64,000 nt of DNA from Sialis fuliginosa (Eukaryota; Arthropoda; Insecta; Megaloptera; Sialidae), in contig OY540822.1 of assembly GCA_961205875.1 (NCBI GenBank), positions 2,501 through 66,500 on the forward strand, written 5' to 3'. The translations under genes and the position numbers were made by a program. Within the stretch, counting starts at the first letter, position 1, and each line of letters begins with the position of its first letter. Shown here in pieces: positions 51,371 through 64,000 of the stretch. The notes beneath the pieces are model-generated. The model was given only the letters and a program-made list of their open reading frames with translations. It was not told the DNA's origin and did not search any database.

Positions 51371-52685
51371 ACATAATAATCATTTTAGAAGTATTGATAA
51401 TAATAAATGCATTTTACAATTTAGACGACTTTTTAGGGTTCCGAAGAAACCCTATTAATATCGCTTTGTCGTCCGTCCGTATGTCCGTCCGTCCGTCCTT
51501 TTCACTCAAAGCTAAATAGCTCGTAAACTATATAAGCTAGAAACTTGAAATTTTTACTGAACCTGTAAAATGACACCCTCTAGTAAAATATGTACAAATT
51601 TATTGAATAAATAATTTTTCAGGGGGGGCAATAAGGAGCTAAAGCTAGGTAAAAAAAATATTTTTTTTTATACCAAGACGTGTGACACGTTAAAATGTAT
51701 AACCAAACAAGCGGTTGAATTACAGTTTTCGGTAACTAATTCTAATGAATCTGAGAAAATAACAGCGAACTCCATTCTGAGAATGGCGCGATTTTTAAAA
51801 TTTATATTTCTTAATTTACATGTTTTTTAAATTTTATTTTTTATGTTATGCAAACATAGATTTAATTAAATGTTTGGCGCAGTTTTTAAAATTCAAAATA
51901 TTTAATTGTCTAGAATAGACATGGAATAATTAATTTTAGTTTTTTATAGTTAAATATTGCTTGTGGGTTGTCTCGTTTTCTCTACACACATTATGGCTGG
52001 CAAATTTCCAAAATTTATATTAAAAAATAATTAATAGCTAAATCACATTTATAAATCAGTTACGGATTTTAAATGTTTAAAATCGTTTATATTTAAACCA
52101 TTAATTGTAAAATTATTTTCAACATTACCTATATTTATTCCGACACTAAACACTCGGTAAGAAAATAATAATGGTAAATACGGAGAGTCTGAGGGTCCTC
52201 TGTTAAAAACTCTGAAAATCACGTGTTAATGTGTTAGAATAGAGTAGAGTATGCTGTATCTATGTTAATATATTATTTAGTGCATAGACAGAAATTCATA
52301 AACCTAACCTAACCCTACCTGAAAACGAACCAATCTATCTGGACTACTCTAGCTACTTTAACAGAATTTGGGCTAAATGGGTAAATGTATGGCACAATTA
52401 AAATATTTAATTTTTATTAAAAATATTAATTTATCAGTATATAAATATTATATAAAGTATTACTATCTGTAAATTAAATATTAAAACAGTATTTTTTTAA
52501 ATTGTGTATATTTATATGTACAAATTTTTGAATGGAATTTAGTAGTGAAGTATATATGGGCATTTCTCTACAAACAGGGTCACTTTCACACGAAAAGTGT
52601 CCCGATGATATTTTTGCTTGATTGATACAATTTAGTGCTTTATATTCAAGATAAAAGTTAAACAAATACCTACAGTCCATCATGG
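51371..52685. repeat. Repeat-derived intergenic DNA
   Basis: 51435-51720 is a copy of the 2525-3240 family. 52160-52390 is a MITE relative of 15480-15735 with CCTAACCTAACCC. 52390-52550 repeats the flank of 54850-55030. No gene supported. Confidence 0.65.
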
Positions 52686-52843
52686 AACCCGATTTATTTG
52701 AAACTCAAAATAATTACTCTTCAATACAAACAAATAATCAATAAAAAACAAATAAAGGAAATTTAAATATTTGACCCCATGTCACGTATGGAGGGTTGTA
52801 TTTAGTTTCGAAATCAACGCGAGCGAAGCCACAGGTAGCAGCT
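52686..52843 (+). mobile_element. Helitron 3' fragment
   Basis: The last ~150 bp of the 34097-type Helitron, ending GCGAGCGAAGCCACAGGTAG...CTAG. 5' part missing. Confidence 0.8.
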
Positions 52844-53256
52844 AGTTGCAAATAGACTTCAAACATTAAAATCAATAGATGTCTGGTTGCTATTGGTAAC
52901 GAGACATTTCCCCTAGTGACAGACAGCAGCTGCTGCATGTATGTATGTATGTATGTATATACAGGGTGGGGCATTTAAAGTGTTACAGTTGATTATCTCA
53001 GAACCATCGCATATTTGAAAAAAATGTTTGGTTGTAAGGGGGTAATCGAATAATACAAGTCTTGAGGCTTCCGTGGTGGTCTTGATATAGATCTTGGCTT
53101 CTGGGTGTAAGCCGCGTCGGTTTGGTCGTGTTATCGGCCAACATTTCGTCACACATTGCAGTGGACATCTTCAGGGCTCTTCTAAAAGTCGAATAATAAT
53201 ATTTATTTGCTATTTTAACGTGGCCGTCAAGGATATGTGAAGGTCAACATCATTTT
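52844..53256. other. Mobile-element remnants
   Basis: A GTAT microsatellite (about 52935-52960) and a transposon-end-like ACAGGGTGGGGCATTT. 53040-53180 is an inverted copy of 6960-7110. No gene. Confidence 0.55.
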
Positions 53257-53964
53257 TAGGTTTCCGTAGAAAACTAGGAAACCTTATAGTTTCGCCATGT
53301 CCGTCCGTCCGTCCGTCCGTCCTCAAAAATTTTAAGCCGATTAAGATGAAATTTGGTATACAGACGAAGACTGATAACCCAAAAACATAAATGATAATAT
53401 TTTTGAAAAAAAAATTTTTTTGGACCCATTTCCATAGACTGAAAGTATTTTCAAAAAAAAAATTTCACTTAATCCTTTAAGTGGGGAGTCTTTAGATAGG
53501 TCTCCTAAAATGCAATAAAAAATGCAAAATTACATTTTGATTTTAACCCTTCAGTCACGATATAATTGCGTTCAAAGTCGTGATAAAAGCGTCCCCCCCA
53601 CCCTAATTTCTAAACTATCAATTTAAAAAATCTGAAAAAATTCATGAATGTAGCCTTTAATTAGTACTTTCACTGAAAATGATAACGAACACTGTCAAAA
53701 TTATTTTGGCCCCCACTCCCATTGACTGAAAAATGAACTCACAATTTTTTGTTCACATATCCCATTGAGTGGGATGTCATTAGATAGGTCTCCCAAAATG
53801 CAAAAAAACTTGTAAAATGATCTTTTGATTTTAACCCTTCAGTCACGATATATTTGCATTTAAATGTCGTTGTCAGAGCGTCCGTTGTAATAATTCTTGT
53901 TTATAAATCGTAATGACTACGGAAACCTAACATGTGCGTGCCCAACACGCACTTGGCCATTTTA
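53257..53964 (+). repeat. TTTCCGTAG repeat element, copy 4
   Basis: Shorter family member with two internal modules and four TCCG repeats near the start. Ends GTGCCCAACACGCACTTGGC. Confidence 0.8.
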
Positions 53965-54169
53965 TTTTAAATAGGAACCCATATTTTTTATTTAGTAATC
54001 TTATTCTACGTCAAAAAACACGAATCTTTCATTGAAAACTTTTTTTTAAACAACCCAAGCTTTCCAAGGTATCTAACAAAATAATTCGAGATTTTAAACT
54101 TTCAAGAATTTTTTACTCAGAAACCACAAATTTTAGAAAAAAAGTACAGGATACACAAAATATTTATTT

Positions 54170-54890
54170 TGGTCTAATAAAGTTTGCCCAACACGCACTT
54201 GACCGTTTTATTTATTTAAATACTTCTTTGTACCTGATAACATTAAAAAAAAAATGTAACCATAGAAATTACTGTAAAAACTTTTTTGTAAACGTTATTG
54301 TGCCCCAATGGGCCATTTAATTTCATTGTTACATATCAATGCGTAACATAACATAATAATATATACTTCCTGTAAATACAAAATGATTATACATTTGACC
54401 AATCACAGAACGTCATAAATTCATCAGAACCGTGTAGAGAAAACATCCGTTTCTAGAAATCGTTATTTGGATCTCATCGTTGGCCTTAACTCGACTTCTT
54501 TTTTATTATTCAAAATGCAAATTATAAAATATAATGTTTAAAAGTATGTCTAAGTAACAGTTTGAAGACTATATTCAGTTTTACATATTAAAATATATTA
54601 AACATGAATTAGTAGTATAGTTTGATTGTAAGTTAACGGTAAATCCCCTACATACGGGTTTGTATTCGCCACAACTCGAGTTTTTCACATTTTACTAAAA
54701 AATCCCAGTAAATACAGTCGATTAGACATATGTTATATCAAGAACAAATGTATAATATTGCTAAATTATAAAGATTGTATTTGATATATAATGAGATTGG
54801 ATACACTGATGTTTTAAAAATCGACTGGTCGAACGAACAGAATTTGTGCTAAACTAATGGGGAAATGTATAGCACAATTAAAATATTTTA
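54170..54890 (-). ncRNA. CDS-less H1-like cassette O4 (candidate)
   Basis: Minus strand: H1 promoter-like sequence (54890 to about 54400), then TTTGTATTTACAGGAAGTAT and AACAATGAAATTAAATGG, then TGGCCCATTGGGGCAC (54300-54315) and a downstream ACAAAAAAGTTTTTAC. No H1 coding region. Confidence 0.5.
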
Positions 54891-55490
54891 TTTTTATTAA
54901 AAATATTATTTTATTAGTTTATAAATATTATATAATGCATCACTATCTGTAAATTAAATATTAAAACAGTATTTTTTAAAATTTTGTATATTTATATGTA
55001 CAAATTTTGGATGGAATTTAGTAGTGAAGTATATATAGAGTGCTGTTTTTAGGGTTTCATAAAAAAACTAGGAACCCTTACGGTTTCGGTCTGTCAATCC
55101 GGTGTATGTCACACTCAATCCTACCATCATCTTAATATATTAAATAAAATAACTACAAATACCTATTAAGATAAAATTTGTTACACGGACGTGGATGTAA
55201 TTTGCATAACAACATTTAGGTATAATTATAAATAAATAATACTATTTTTTTTAAATTATCTGTGTAGATTTAGACTAACAACAATTGAAAAGAGGGAATG
55301 ATTAAATTATGTGATACTTCAACAAAAATTTCAGAATGAAATCCTATTTTAATTTTGATTGTATTAAAGTGAAGAATATGATTCAAGCAAAACACATAAC
55401 TAAACATAATATGCTGGATATATATGAATATGTAAGTTCTTAATATAATTATTAAATAGGAACATTAGTTAAAAAAAGTTGTAAACATTA
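54891..55490. other. Repeat-derived flank, no gene
   Basis: The second half (55270-55490) matches 30250-30460, which is the empty-site counterpart for the LINE insertion that follows. Confidence 0.6.
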
Positions 55491-56535
55491 GAATAGAATA
55501 GAATAGAATAGAATTTTTATTTCCATAGAATATACAAAAAAGTACATAGAAACAGTCACAAGAAAAAAAAATATATAATTCAATTTGAAAACAAACAACA
55601 AGAAAATAATAAGAACATTATTTAGTGTAGAAGTGTAATAAATTTTACAGTATAAATTAATTATTATTAGAAAAAAATTCGTCTATCGTGTAGTGACACT
55701 CGACAACTAATTTAGCTTTCAGCATTATTTTGAATTTTTTTAGGGGTAATATTTTTATTTCTGAAGGAATGTGATTATATATTTTGATAAGATAGTTAAT
55801 GTTTTTTTTGTATTACCTTTAAATTTGTTGCATTTTGTTTTAATTTGTTTTTATATCGTGTGTCATAATCATGATTATTTATAAACATATTGGCAATATT
55901 ACTATTTTGTTTTAAGAATACTGCACATTCGTAGATATACAGATCTGTAAGTGTGAGTATATTTAATTTTTTAAAGAGTTCAATACAACTCTCTCTCATA
56001 CCTACATTAGCAATGATGCGAATGCAACGCTTTTGAATTTTAAATACATTTATACAGTTAACAGAATTTCCCCAGAAGATCAAACCATATCTAAGACTGC
56101 TTTCAATGTATGCGTGATATACAACAAGTAAAGTTTCTTCTTTTACTATATTTTGAAGTGTTTTTAGGACGTAGCAGAATTTTGAAAGTTTTGTACTTAT
56201 TTCACTAATATGTTGTTTCCAGTTTAATTGTTTGTCTATTGTAATTCCCAGAAATTTGACGTGATTTTGTATATTAATAGTATTGTTATTTAGATAAAAT
56301 GAATTCAATGCTATTCCATAATCTCCAAATTTGATACTTTGTGTTTTGGTTATATTTATGTGTAGTGCATTTGAATTAAACCATTGCAAAACACTTATGA
56401 ATGAATTGTTAATATTATTTAAGAGATCATTTATGTTTTTGTGTATATAGGTTATTGTTGTATCATCAGCAAAAAGTGTCATGGTATTTTTTGGTAAGTC
56501 GTTAATGTACAGAGTAAATAACAAAGGCGTATATA
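55491..56535 (-). pseudogene. 5'-truncated Jockey/CR1-type LINE
   Basis: The minus-strand frame 55796-56530 encodes the C-terminal half of a reverse transcriptase: LYINDLPKNT, the catalytic LFADDTT, then VKFLGITIDKQLNWKQHI and ESSLRYGLIFWGNS, all typical of Jockey-like LINEs. There is no real start codon, and the upstream polymerase and endonuclease parts are missing. The 3' end carries a tail of five TTCTA-type pentamers. The paralogous empty site at about 30461-30480 shows the insertion lies between AAACATTA and TAGCGTATA. No clear target duplication. Confidence 0.88.
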
Positions 56536-56555
56536 TAGCGTATAGTACGTGTGTT

Positions 56556-57088
56556 TTTAGGTTTTCGTAGAAAACTAGGAAACCTTATAGTTTCGCCATG
56601 TCCGTCCGTCCGTCCTCATAAATTTTAAGCCCATTAAGATAAAATTTGGTATACAGACGAAGACTGATAACCCAAAAACAGAAATGATAATATTTGCATT
56701 TAAATGTCGTTATCAGAGCGTCCCCCCCACCCTAATTTCTAAACTATCTATTCAAAAAGCCTGAAAAAAATTCAGAATGTAGCTTTGAGTTAGTACTTTC
56801 ACTGAAAATTATAACGAACACTGTCAACATTATTTTGAACCCCCTCCCATAGACTGAAAATTGTTCTCAAATTTTTTTCACTTAACCCATTGAGTGGGGT
56901 ATCTTTAGATAGGTCTCCTAAAATGCAACAAAAAATGTTATATGACCTTTTGATTTTAACCCTTCAGTCACGATATATTTGCATTTAAATGTCGTTATCA
57001 GAGCGTCCGTTGAAATAATTCTTGTTTATAAATCGTAATGACTACGGAAACCTATCATGTGCGTGCCCAACACGCACTTGGCCATTTT
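56556..57088 (+). repeat. TTTCCGTAG repeat element, copy 5
   Basis: Internally deleted copy of the family with one to two modules. Confidence 0.78.
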
Positions 57089-57189
57089 ATTTTTTAAATT
57101 TTTTATTGAAATACAATAATAATATTATATACATTATATAATATACATTATATAATATTTATACATATTATATTTACTAATAAAATAAT

Positions 57190-57880
57190 ATTTTTAATAA
57201 AAATTAAATATTTTAAATGTGTCATACATTTCCCCATTACTTTAGCACAAATTCTGTCCGTTCGACCGGTCGATTTTTAAAACGTCAGTGTATCCAATCT
57301 CATTGTATATCAAATACAATCTTTATAATTTAGCAATATTATACATCTGTTCTTGATATAACATATTTTATGTCTAATCTACTGTATTTACTGGGGTTTT
57401 TTAGTAAAATGTGAAAAACTCGAGTTGTAACGAACACAAACACGTATATGAGTCTTTTATGGTTAACTTACGATCAAACTATACTACTAATTCATGTTTA
57501 ATTTATTTTAATATGTAAAACTGAATATAGTGTTCAAACTGTTTCTTATATTTAAACATTATATCTTATAATTTGCATTTAGAATAATAAAACGTATGTC
57601 GAGTTAAGGACAAAGATGAGATCCAAAAAACGATTTCTAGAAACGGCTCATTTCTCTACATGGTTCTAATAAATATATAACGTTCTGTGACTGGTCTGTT
57701 TCATCAGTGTGTATTTACAGGAAGTAAATATGTTATGTTACGCAATGTTATGTAACAATGAAATTAAATGGACCTTTAGGGCTACAATAACGTTTACATA
57801 AGAGTTTTTACAGTAATTTCTAAGGTTAAAATTTGTGTGACTGTTTTTTAGTCATTACCTCTAATTCTTTATATATTATA
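57190..57880 (+). ncRNA. CDS-less H1-like cassette O5 (candidate)
   Basis: H1 promoter-like sequence with AACGAACACAAACACGTAT, then GTATTTACAGGAAGTAAATA, TTATGTAACAATGAAATTAA, stem-loop-like TGGACCTTTAGGGCTA (57769-57784) and CATAAGAGTTTTTACAG. About 75 bp separate promoter end and stem-loop. The only frame in the core is a 10-codon ORF starting at the ATGAAATTAAATGG. Confidence 0.5.
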
Positions 57881-57884
57881 CAGA

Positions 57885-58335
57885 TTAGGGCAATAGTGCG
57901 TGGAAGTTCGATAGTTCGTAGACCATAACAGATAAAAAAAATTTTCTAATGCAGATGTAAACTGTGGGTAAATGCGCATACATAGAAATTATTTTCAAAT
58001 ATACAGGCTGCTACAAAAAAGTGTGGCACGCTTAAGGTAATTTTTTTTTAATGAAATGCCCTGATTATTTTTGCATATTTAAAACTTCTCTTGGGATGTT
58101 TATTCATATCAAAAATATTAGCCTCATCTGATGTCCGGTTTAGACGTAATAATATATTTTTCAAAAAAATTGACTTTTACATTACTCCACTTAAAATTTC
58201 ACCACTTCCGCGGCCGCAGCTTTGAAGACGAAATTAAATATGGACCTTATTGTAGGAGGTCGGTGGGTAGTTTTGTGTAAATATCTTAGAGCCACCATGT
58301 ACAGGATGTTCAAAATTAGTTTTCAAATTTTGAGA
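57885..58335. other. Transposon-end-like intergenic DNA
   Basis: Contains ATACAGGCTGCTACAAAAAA and TTCCGCGGCCGCAGC. No reading frame of note. Confidence 0.5.
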
Positions 58336-58337
58336 AC

Positions 58338-58680
58338 TTCAAAGTTGTAGCAAATACAAACACGTATGTAAGGGTTTCATCGTTAACTTACAATCAAACT
58401 ATACTAATAATTCATGTTTAGTTCATTTTAAAATATAAAACTGATTGTATTTTTCAAACTGTTACCTATTTTTAAATTTTTTTATCTTTTTCATTTAAAT
58501 TAATAAAAAGTATGTCGAGTTAAGGCAACGATGAGCTCCAGAAACGATCATATTCTCTACACGGTTCTGATGAACGCACGACGTTCAGTGACTTCCAACT
58601 TGTAACAATTATACTATGTTTACAATTTGTATGTGAATATATCCTTTTTACATTTATCATTTAATTTAATTATATTATAA
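58338..58680 (+). promoter_or_regulatory. Orphan H1 promoter-like segment O6
   Basis: Matches the proximal part of O1 and of the H1 promoters (GTCGAGTTAAGGCAACGATG, CACGGTTCTGATGAACGCAC). It ends without coding region or stem-loop. It shows the empty site for the insertion that begins at 28938. Confidence 0.7.
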
Positions 58681-58914
58681 TAGATATTATTAATTTTATT
58701 ATTCCTTACTAGAAAATATCAGGGTTGGAAATTACCAATCAACCTGATTAATTAATTAATTATTAAGTGATTCTTTATTGAAGTACTTTTAATAAATAAT
58801 ATTAGAAACTTAATTACCCGGCCGATATCAGTTACATGATTTGTTATAAAAAAAAGTTAGCTATGAATAAAAAAAAAGACGTCTAAATTGTAAAATGCAT
58901 TTATTATTATCAAT

Positions 58915-59085
58915 ACTTCTAAAATGATTATTATGTGCATTATTCAAAGCGTTCGAAAATATCGTTAATAAAACTGCTCATGGCTTTAAACAAAATTTTA
59001 GATATAACAGTGGTACAGAATGAGCGGTCCATGACTTTACGTCTGGCGAGGATTTTTTTTCTAAATAATTCAATATTCAAATAAC
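58915..59085 (-). pseudogene. H2B fragment 3
   Basis: Minus strand KAMSSFINDIFERFE plus stop (about 58941-58989), sharing its internal deletion with fragment 2. Located just beyond the 3' end of H4-2, as fragment 1 is for H4-1. Confidence 0.78.
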
Positions 59086-59125
59086 GTATCAATAGTTAAC
59101 TCTAACTCTCTTTTGATTCATGTTT

Positions 59126-59142
59126 GGCCCTTAAATAGGGCC
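59126..59142 (-). terminator. Histone 3' stem-loop, H4-2
   Basis: Minus strand GGCCCTATTTAAGGGCC, identical to H4-1. Confidence 0.9.
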
Positions 59143-59191
59143 GTTTGTCAGTCATATATAATTCAAATCATTGTTTGTACATAGTACGTGA

Positions 59192-60690
<1,499 letters not shown>

Positions 60691-60710
60691 ATTACTATTA
60701 GACTTTCAAC

Positions 60711-60727
60711 GGCCCTACCTAAGGGCC
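60711..60727 (+). terminator. Histone 3' stem-loop, H3-3
   Basis: GGCCCTACCTAAGGGCC with AAAAGAGTTAAAAC downstream, same as H3-1. Confidence 0.92.
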
Positions 60728-60909
60728 AAAATCTTATCAAAAAAGAGTTAAAACATAATACTATTTACAAGCTTAAGAAATACATTATTTATTCTTTATA
60801 ACATAAGAAATATAGGTATAAAATAATATTAAAAATAAATTTGTTTAGTGTACATTATACAATTCTAAAACTATTATATTATTGGCTACCTAAGACTAAC
60901 TTTAATTTT

Positions 60910-61489
60910 TAATATTGTTCAAAATTTTACGGTTTTTTCTAGACACTGCTACTTTTAGCGGACCTTTTTATTTTATTTATTTTTTGCGTAAAAATTCACA
61001 TCTTGATAAACAGTAATACAAAAAAAAAATAGAATTAAGAGATTTTGCAGATTTACCTGACTGTTAGTGACTGTAATGCCCGTTACAGGTACTTATGAGT
61101 ATTTTACAATAATAATAAATTAAAATAAATAAATTCTCCTTTTAACATGGTGAAGAAAATAAAAAATCAGTTACTTTTCAGGTGTTATTTCATATTATAA
61201 ATTTATATTAATATCAAAATACCGTTTTGATTAGTAAAAACTTGTAAAATCCATTCCATGGACTCGCCCCTATTTAATTTAAAATGTTTAACGGTATGAA
61301 TTTTATTTCACAATTATACAAATTAGTTCTGTATTCATATGAAAGTGGCATTTAAATCAGGATATTTTTTAAATAATAAATTATATACAGTTCAATGTTA
61401 TTTAGTATATATCTGCGATTGAAAAAAAATTCCATATGTACTCTAACGTTAATATTTAATTAAGATCTAGGTGATAGATATTTGAAATA
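60910..61489. other. Intergenic; 3' part is H1 upstream flank
   Basis: From about 61170 it matches the H1-1 flank at 40970 onward. No gene. Confidence 0.65.
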
Positions 61490-62081
61490 AAAATAATAGT
61501 TCTTAATTACTCTATGTATTTCCCCATTGCTTGGTATGGTAACATTTAACAGATTCTATCTGTTCGAGCGGTCGATTTTTAAAACGTCAGTGTATCCAAT
61601 CTTCTCATATATCGACTACTGTATTTATAATTTAGTAATAGTATATATCTGTTCTTGATACAATACATGTCTAATTGATCATATGTACTGGGATTTTTTA
61701 GTAAGATGTGAAAAACTTGAGTTGTGGCGAACACAAACACGTATGAATGGGATTTACCGTTAACTTACAATCAAACTATACTACAAATTCATATTTAATT
61801 CATTTTCATATGTAAAACTGAATATAGTCTCCAAATTGTTACTAATTTTTAAACATTATATTTAATAATTTGCATTTAGAATAATAAAAAGTATGCCGAG
61901 TTAAGGCAACGATGAGCTCCAGAATCGATCTCTAAAAACGGTCATGTTCACTACACGGTTCTGATGAACGCATGACGTTACGTGACTGGTCCGACATGTT
62001 GTCATTATATGTTTACAATTTGTATGTGAATATATTCGTTTTATATTTATCTATTGCGTTCGTTGAACAATCTCGTTACTA
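61490..62081 (+). promoter_or_regulatory. H1-2 promoter region
   Basis: Near-copy of 41321-41881 with the H1-box-like ACACAAACACG, CACGGTTCTGATGAACGCAT and a TATA-like AATATATTC at about 62029-62037. Confidence 0.75.
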
Positions 62082-62744
62082 ATGGCTGAAACAGATCAAT
62101 TATCTGCTGATGCGGTTGTTGCCGTTGCTGCAGCTGCGACTCCTAAGAAAGCGAAAAAGACTGCCGCCAAAAAATCAACTCATCCAAAAACATCTGACAT
62201 GGTGAACAGCGCGATCACGGATCTTAAGGAACGTGGAGGTTCTTCACTTCAGGCTGTTAAAAAATACATCGCCGCTAATTACAAAGTTGATGCTGAAAAA
62301 CTTGCACCATTTATAAGAAAATACTTGAAAGCCGCGGTCACGAGCGGTGCTCTTGTGCAGACAAAGGGCAAAGGAGCGTCCGGTTCATTCAAATTAGCCG
62401 TCGCCTCTTCGAAAAATACTAGCAGTACCGCTGCCAAGAAACCAAAAGCTAAACGTGCTGCTTCTGGTTCCACTGCTGCTAAAAAACCAGCAAAGAAAAC
62501 CCCAGCTACAAAAACAGTTGTCGCAAAATCAAAGAAACCCACAACACCTACGAAGAAAACACCAGCTGTCGCCGCTAAACCGAAGAAACTTGTTGCTGCT
62601 AAAAAAGCTGTAGCTAAAAAGGCTAAACCAAGTACTCCGTCAAAAGCGAAGAAAGCTACAAAATCACTGAAGAAACCAAAAACACCTAAACCTAAAAAGG
62701 CTATAGCAGCAAAGACTACAAAGAAATCTCCAAGAAAGAAATAA
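62082..62744 (+). CDS. H1: Linker histone H1 (copy 2)
   Basis: 220 residues. The same domain order as H1-1: short N-tail, winged-helix globular domain at about residues 33-108, and a lysine-rich C-tail with KKTPA and TPKK motifs. Differences from H1-1 include S for P in AAKKSTHP, T for M in NSAITDL, one added T in SSKNTSSTA, and L for S/P or I for A at several tail sites ([21 protein letters not shown]). One SPKK-type site is lost. Stands alone with its own promoter and stem-loop. Confidence 0.97.
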   Translation: MAETDQLSADAVVAVAAAATPKKAKKTAAKKSTHPKTSDMVNSAITDLKERGGSSLQAVKKYIAANYKVDAEKLAPFIRKYLKAAVTSGALVQTKGKGASGSFKLAVASSKNTSSTAAKKPKAKRAASGSTAAKKPAKKTPATKTVVAKSKKPTTPTKKTPAVAAKPKKLVAAKKAVAKKAKPSTPSKAKKATKSLKKPKTPKPKKAIAAKTTKKSPRKK

Positions 62745-62789
62745 TTTCCATCTATTTGAATATGACGACATTATGCATTTTTAAAAAGT

Positions 62790-62805
62790 TGGCCCACATG
62801 GGCTA
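62790..62805 (+). terminator. Histone 3' stem-loop, H1-2
   Basis: TGGCCCACATGGGCTA, 6-bp stem with one G-U pair and loop ACAT; ACGAAGAGTTAC follows. Confidence 0.88.
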
Positions 62806-62954
62806 CAAAACTATTCACGAAGAGTTACTACATATATCGGTTAATTTTTTAACCTTTTAAATACAGGGTAATGGTCTCGTTAAAAATTGACAGTTAAAAT
62901 CACTCATTTAAATATAATATTCTTGTATAATTAAATTTGAAAAATATTACATTT

Positions 62955-63325
62955 TTTGTTTCCGTAGAGAAATATAAACCCTTGTAGTTTCGCTCTGTCC
63001 GTCCGTCTGTATATAAATTTTACACCGATTAAGATGAAATTTGGTAAACCGACGAAGACTGATATTCCAAAAACAGAAATTATGAAAAAAAAAACACCTA
63101 GTCCATTTACGATATATTTTTTAAAAAAATTAAAAAATGTCGTTGTCAGAGCGTCCCCCATCCCTCTAATTTTAATACTATCAATTAAAAAAATCTGAAT
63201 AATTAGTACTATATAATGAAAATTGCAAAAATAGTTTTAGAAATTATTTTAAATAACTTTTTACAAATCGTAATATATACGGAACCCTAACATGTGCGTG
63301 CCCAACACGCACTTGACCGTTTTAT
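62955..63325 (+). repeat. TTTCCGTAG repeat fragment
   Basis: Starts GTTTCCGTAGAGAAATATAA, ends GTGCCCAACACGCACTTGAC. Internally deleted family member in the H1-2 downstream flank. Confidence 0.7.
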
Positions 63326-63329
63326 TTAT

Positions 63330-64000
63330 TTAAATACTTCTTTGTACCTGATAACATTTAAAAAAAAATTTACCATAGAAATTACTGTAAATACTTTTTT
63401 GTAAACGTTATTGTGCCCCAATGGGCCATTTAATTTCATTGTTATAAACAACGCGTAACATAACATAGGTATACTTCCTGTAAATATAAAATGATTATAA
63501 CTTTGACTAATCTCAGAACGTCATATATTCATCAGAACCGTGTAGAGAAAACATCCGTTTCTAGAAATCGTTATTTCGATCTCATCGTTGGCCTTAACTC
63601 GACATACTTTTTATTATTCAAAATGCAAATTATAAAATATAATGTTTAAAAATAAGTAACAGTTTGAAGACTATATTCAGTTTTACATATTAAAATAAAT
63701 TAAACATGAATTAGAAGTATAGTTTGATTGTAAGTTAACGGTAAATCCCCTACATACGGGTTTGTATTCGCTACAACTCGAGTTTTTCACATTTTACTAA
63801 AAAATCTCAAAAATACAGTCGATTAGACATATGTTATATCAAGTATACAGATGTACACTATTGTAAAATTATAAAGATTGTATTTGATATACAATGAGAT
63901 TGGATACACTGATGTTTTAAAAATCGAATGGTCGAACGAACAGAATCTATTCTAAATGTTACCATACCAAGTAATGGGGAAATGTATGGCACAATTAAAA
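63330..64000 (-). ncRNA. CDS-less H1-like cassette O7, cut by window end (candidate)
   Basis: Minus strand H1 promoter-like sequence from the window edge to about 63490, then TATATTTACAGGAAGTATAC, AACAATGAAATTAAATGG and TGGCCCATTGGGGCAC (63413-63428). Close relative of O4. No coding region. Confidence 0.48.

Overview
The window is the left end of an insect chromosome. It opens with about 1.07 kb of uninterrupted CCTAA repeat (TTAGG on the other strand), the ancestral insect telomere, which argues against Diptera. It then passes through GC-rich subtelomeric minisatellites into very AT-rich, transposon-dense DNA, and from about 24 kb to the end holds a scattered replication-dependent histone locus. 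The repeat families (Helitron ends with CTAG, hAT MITEs with 8-bp duplications, a DUF4817/DDE element) fit a hemipteran or another non-dipteran insect. I cannot name the species. All alignments and comparisons here were made by eye.

Layout: 1-1072 telomere; 1073-2425 four minisatellite blocks whose polarity flips at a small palindrome at 1951-1970; 2430-9640 interspersed repeats and foldback sequences; 9655-11265 a 120-bp satellite interrupted by a 17-bp minisatellite; 12610-15362 a complete Tc1/mariner-superfamily element encoding a DUF4817 + DDE transposase with arms of about 680 bp; 18081-20299 and 20495-22726 two copies of a 2.2-kb inverted-repeat element, the second nested in a hAT element at 20442-23580.

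Histone locus: H2A-1(+), H2A-2(-)/H2B-1(+), H4-1(-)/H3-1(+), H1-1(+), H2B-2(-)/H2A-3(+), H3-2(-) with its H4 partner lost, H4-2(-)/H3-3(+), H1-2(+). These are five kinds of core and linker histone arranged as divergent H2A/H2B and H4/H3 pairs plus stand-alone H1. They are not one uniform tandem array, and blocks appear in both orientations. All ten intact coding regions other than H2A-1 look normal. Every intact gene has a histone 3' stem-loop followed by a purine-rich element. Three broken H2B fragments are also present.

The most unusual content is a family of at least seven H1-promoter-like segments with no H1 coding region. Five of them run, within about 100 bp, straight into an H1-type 3' stem-loop and downstream element. 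They look like a CDS-less histone cassette amplified as a unit. Other notable points: a 522-bp hAT MITE inserted between the TATA box and the start region of H3-3, a second copy of the same MITE splitting an orphan stem-loop, an H2A copy lacking three N-terminal residues, and several insertions whose exact boundaries are proved by an empty paralogous site in the same window.
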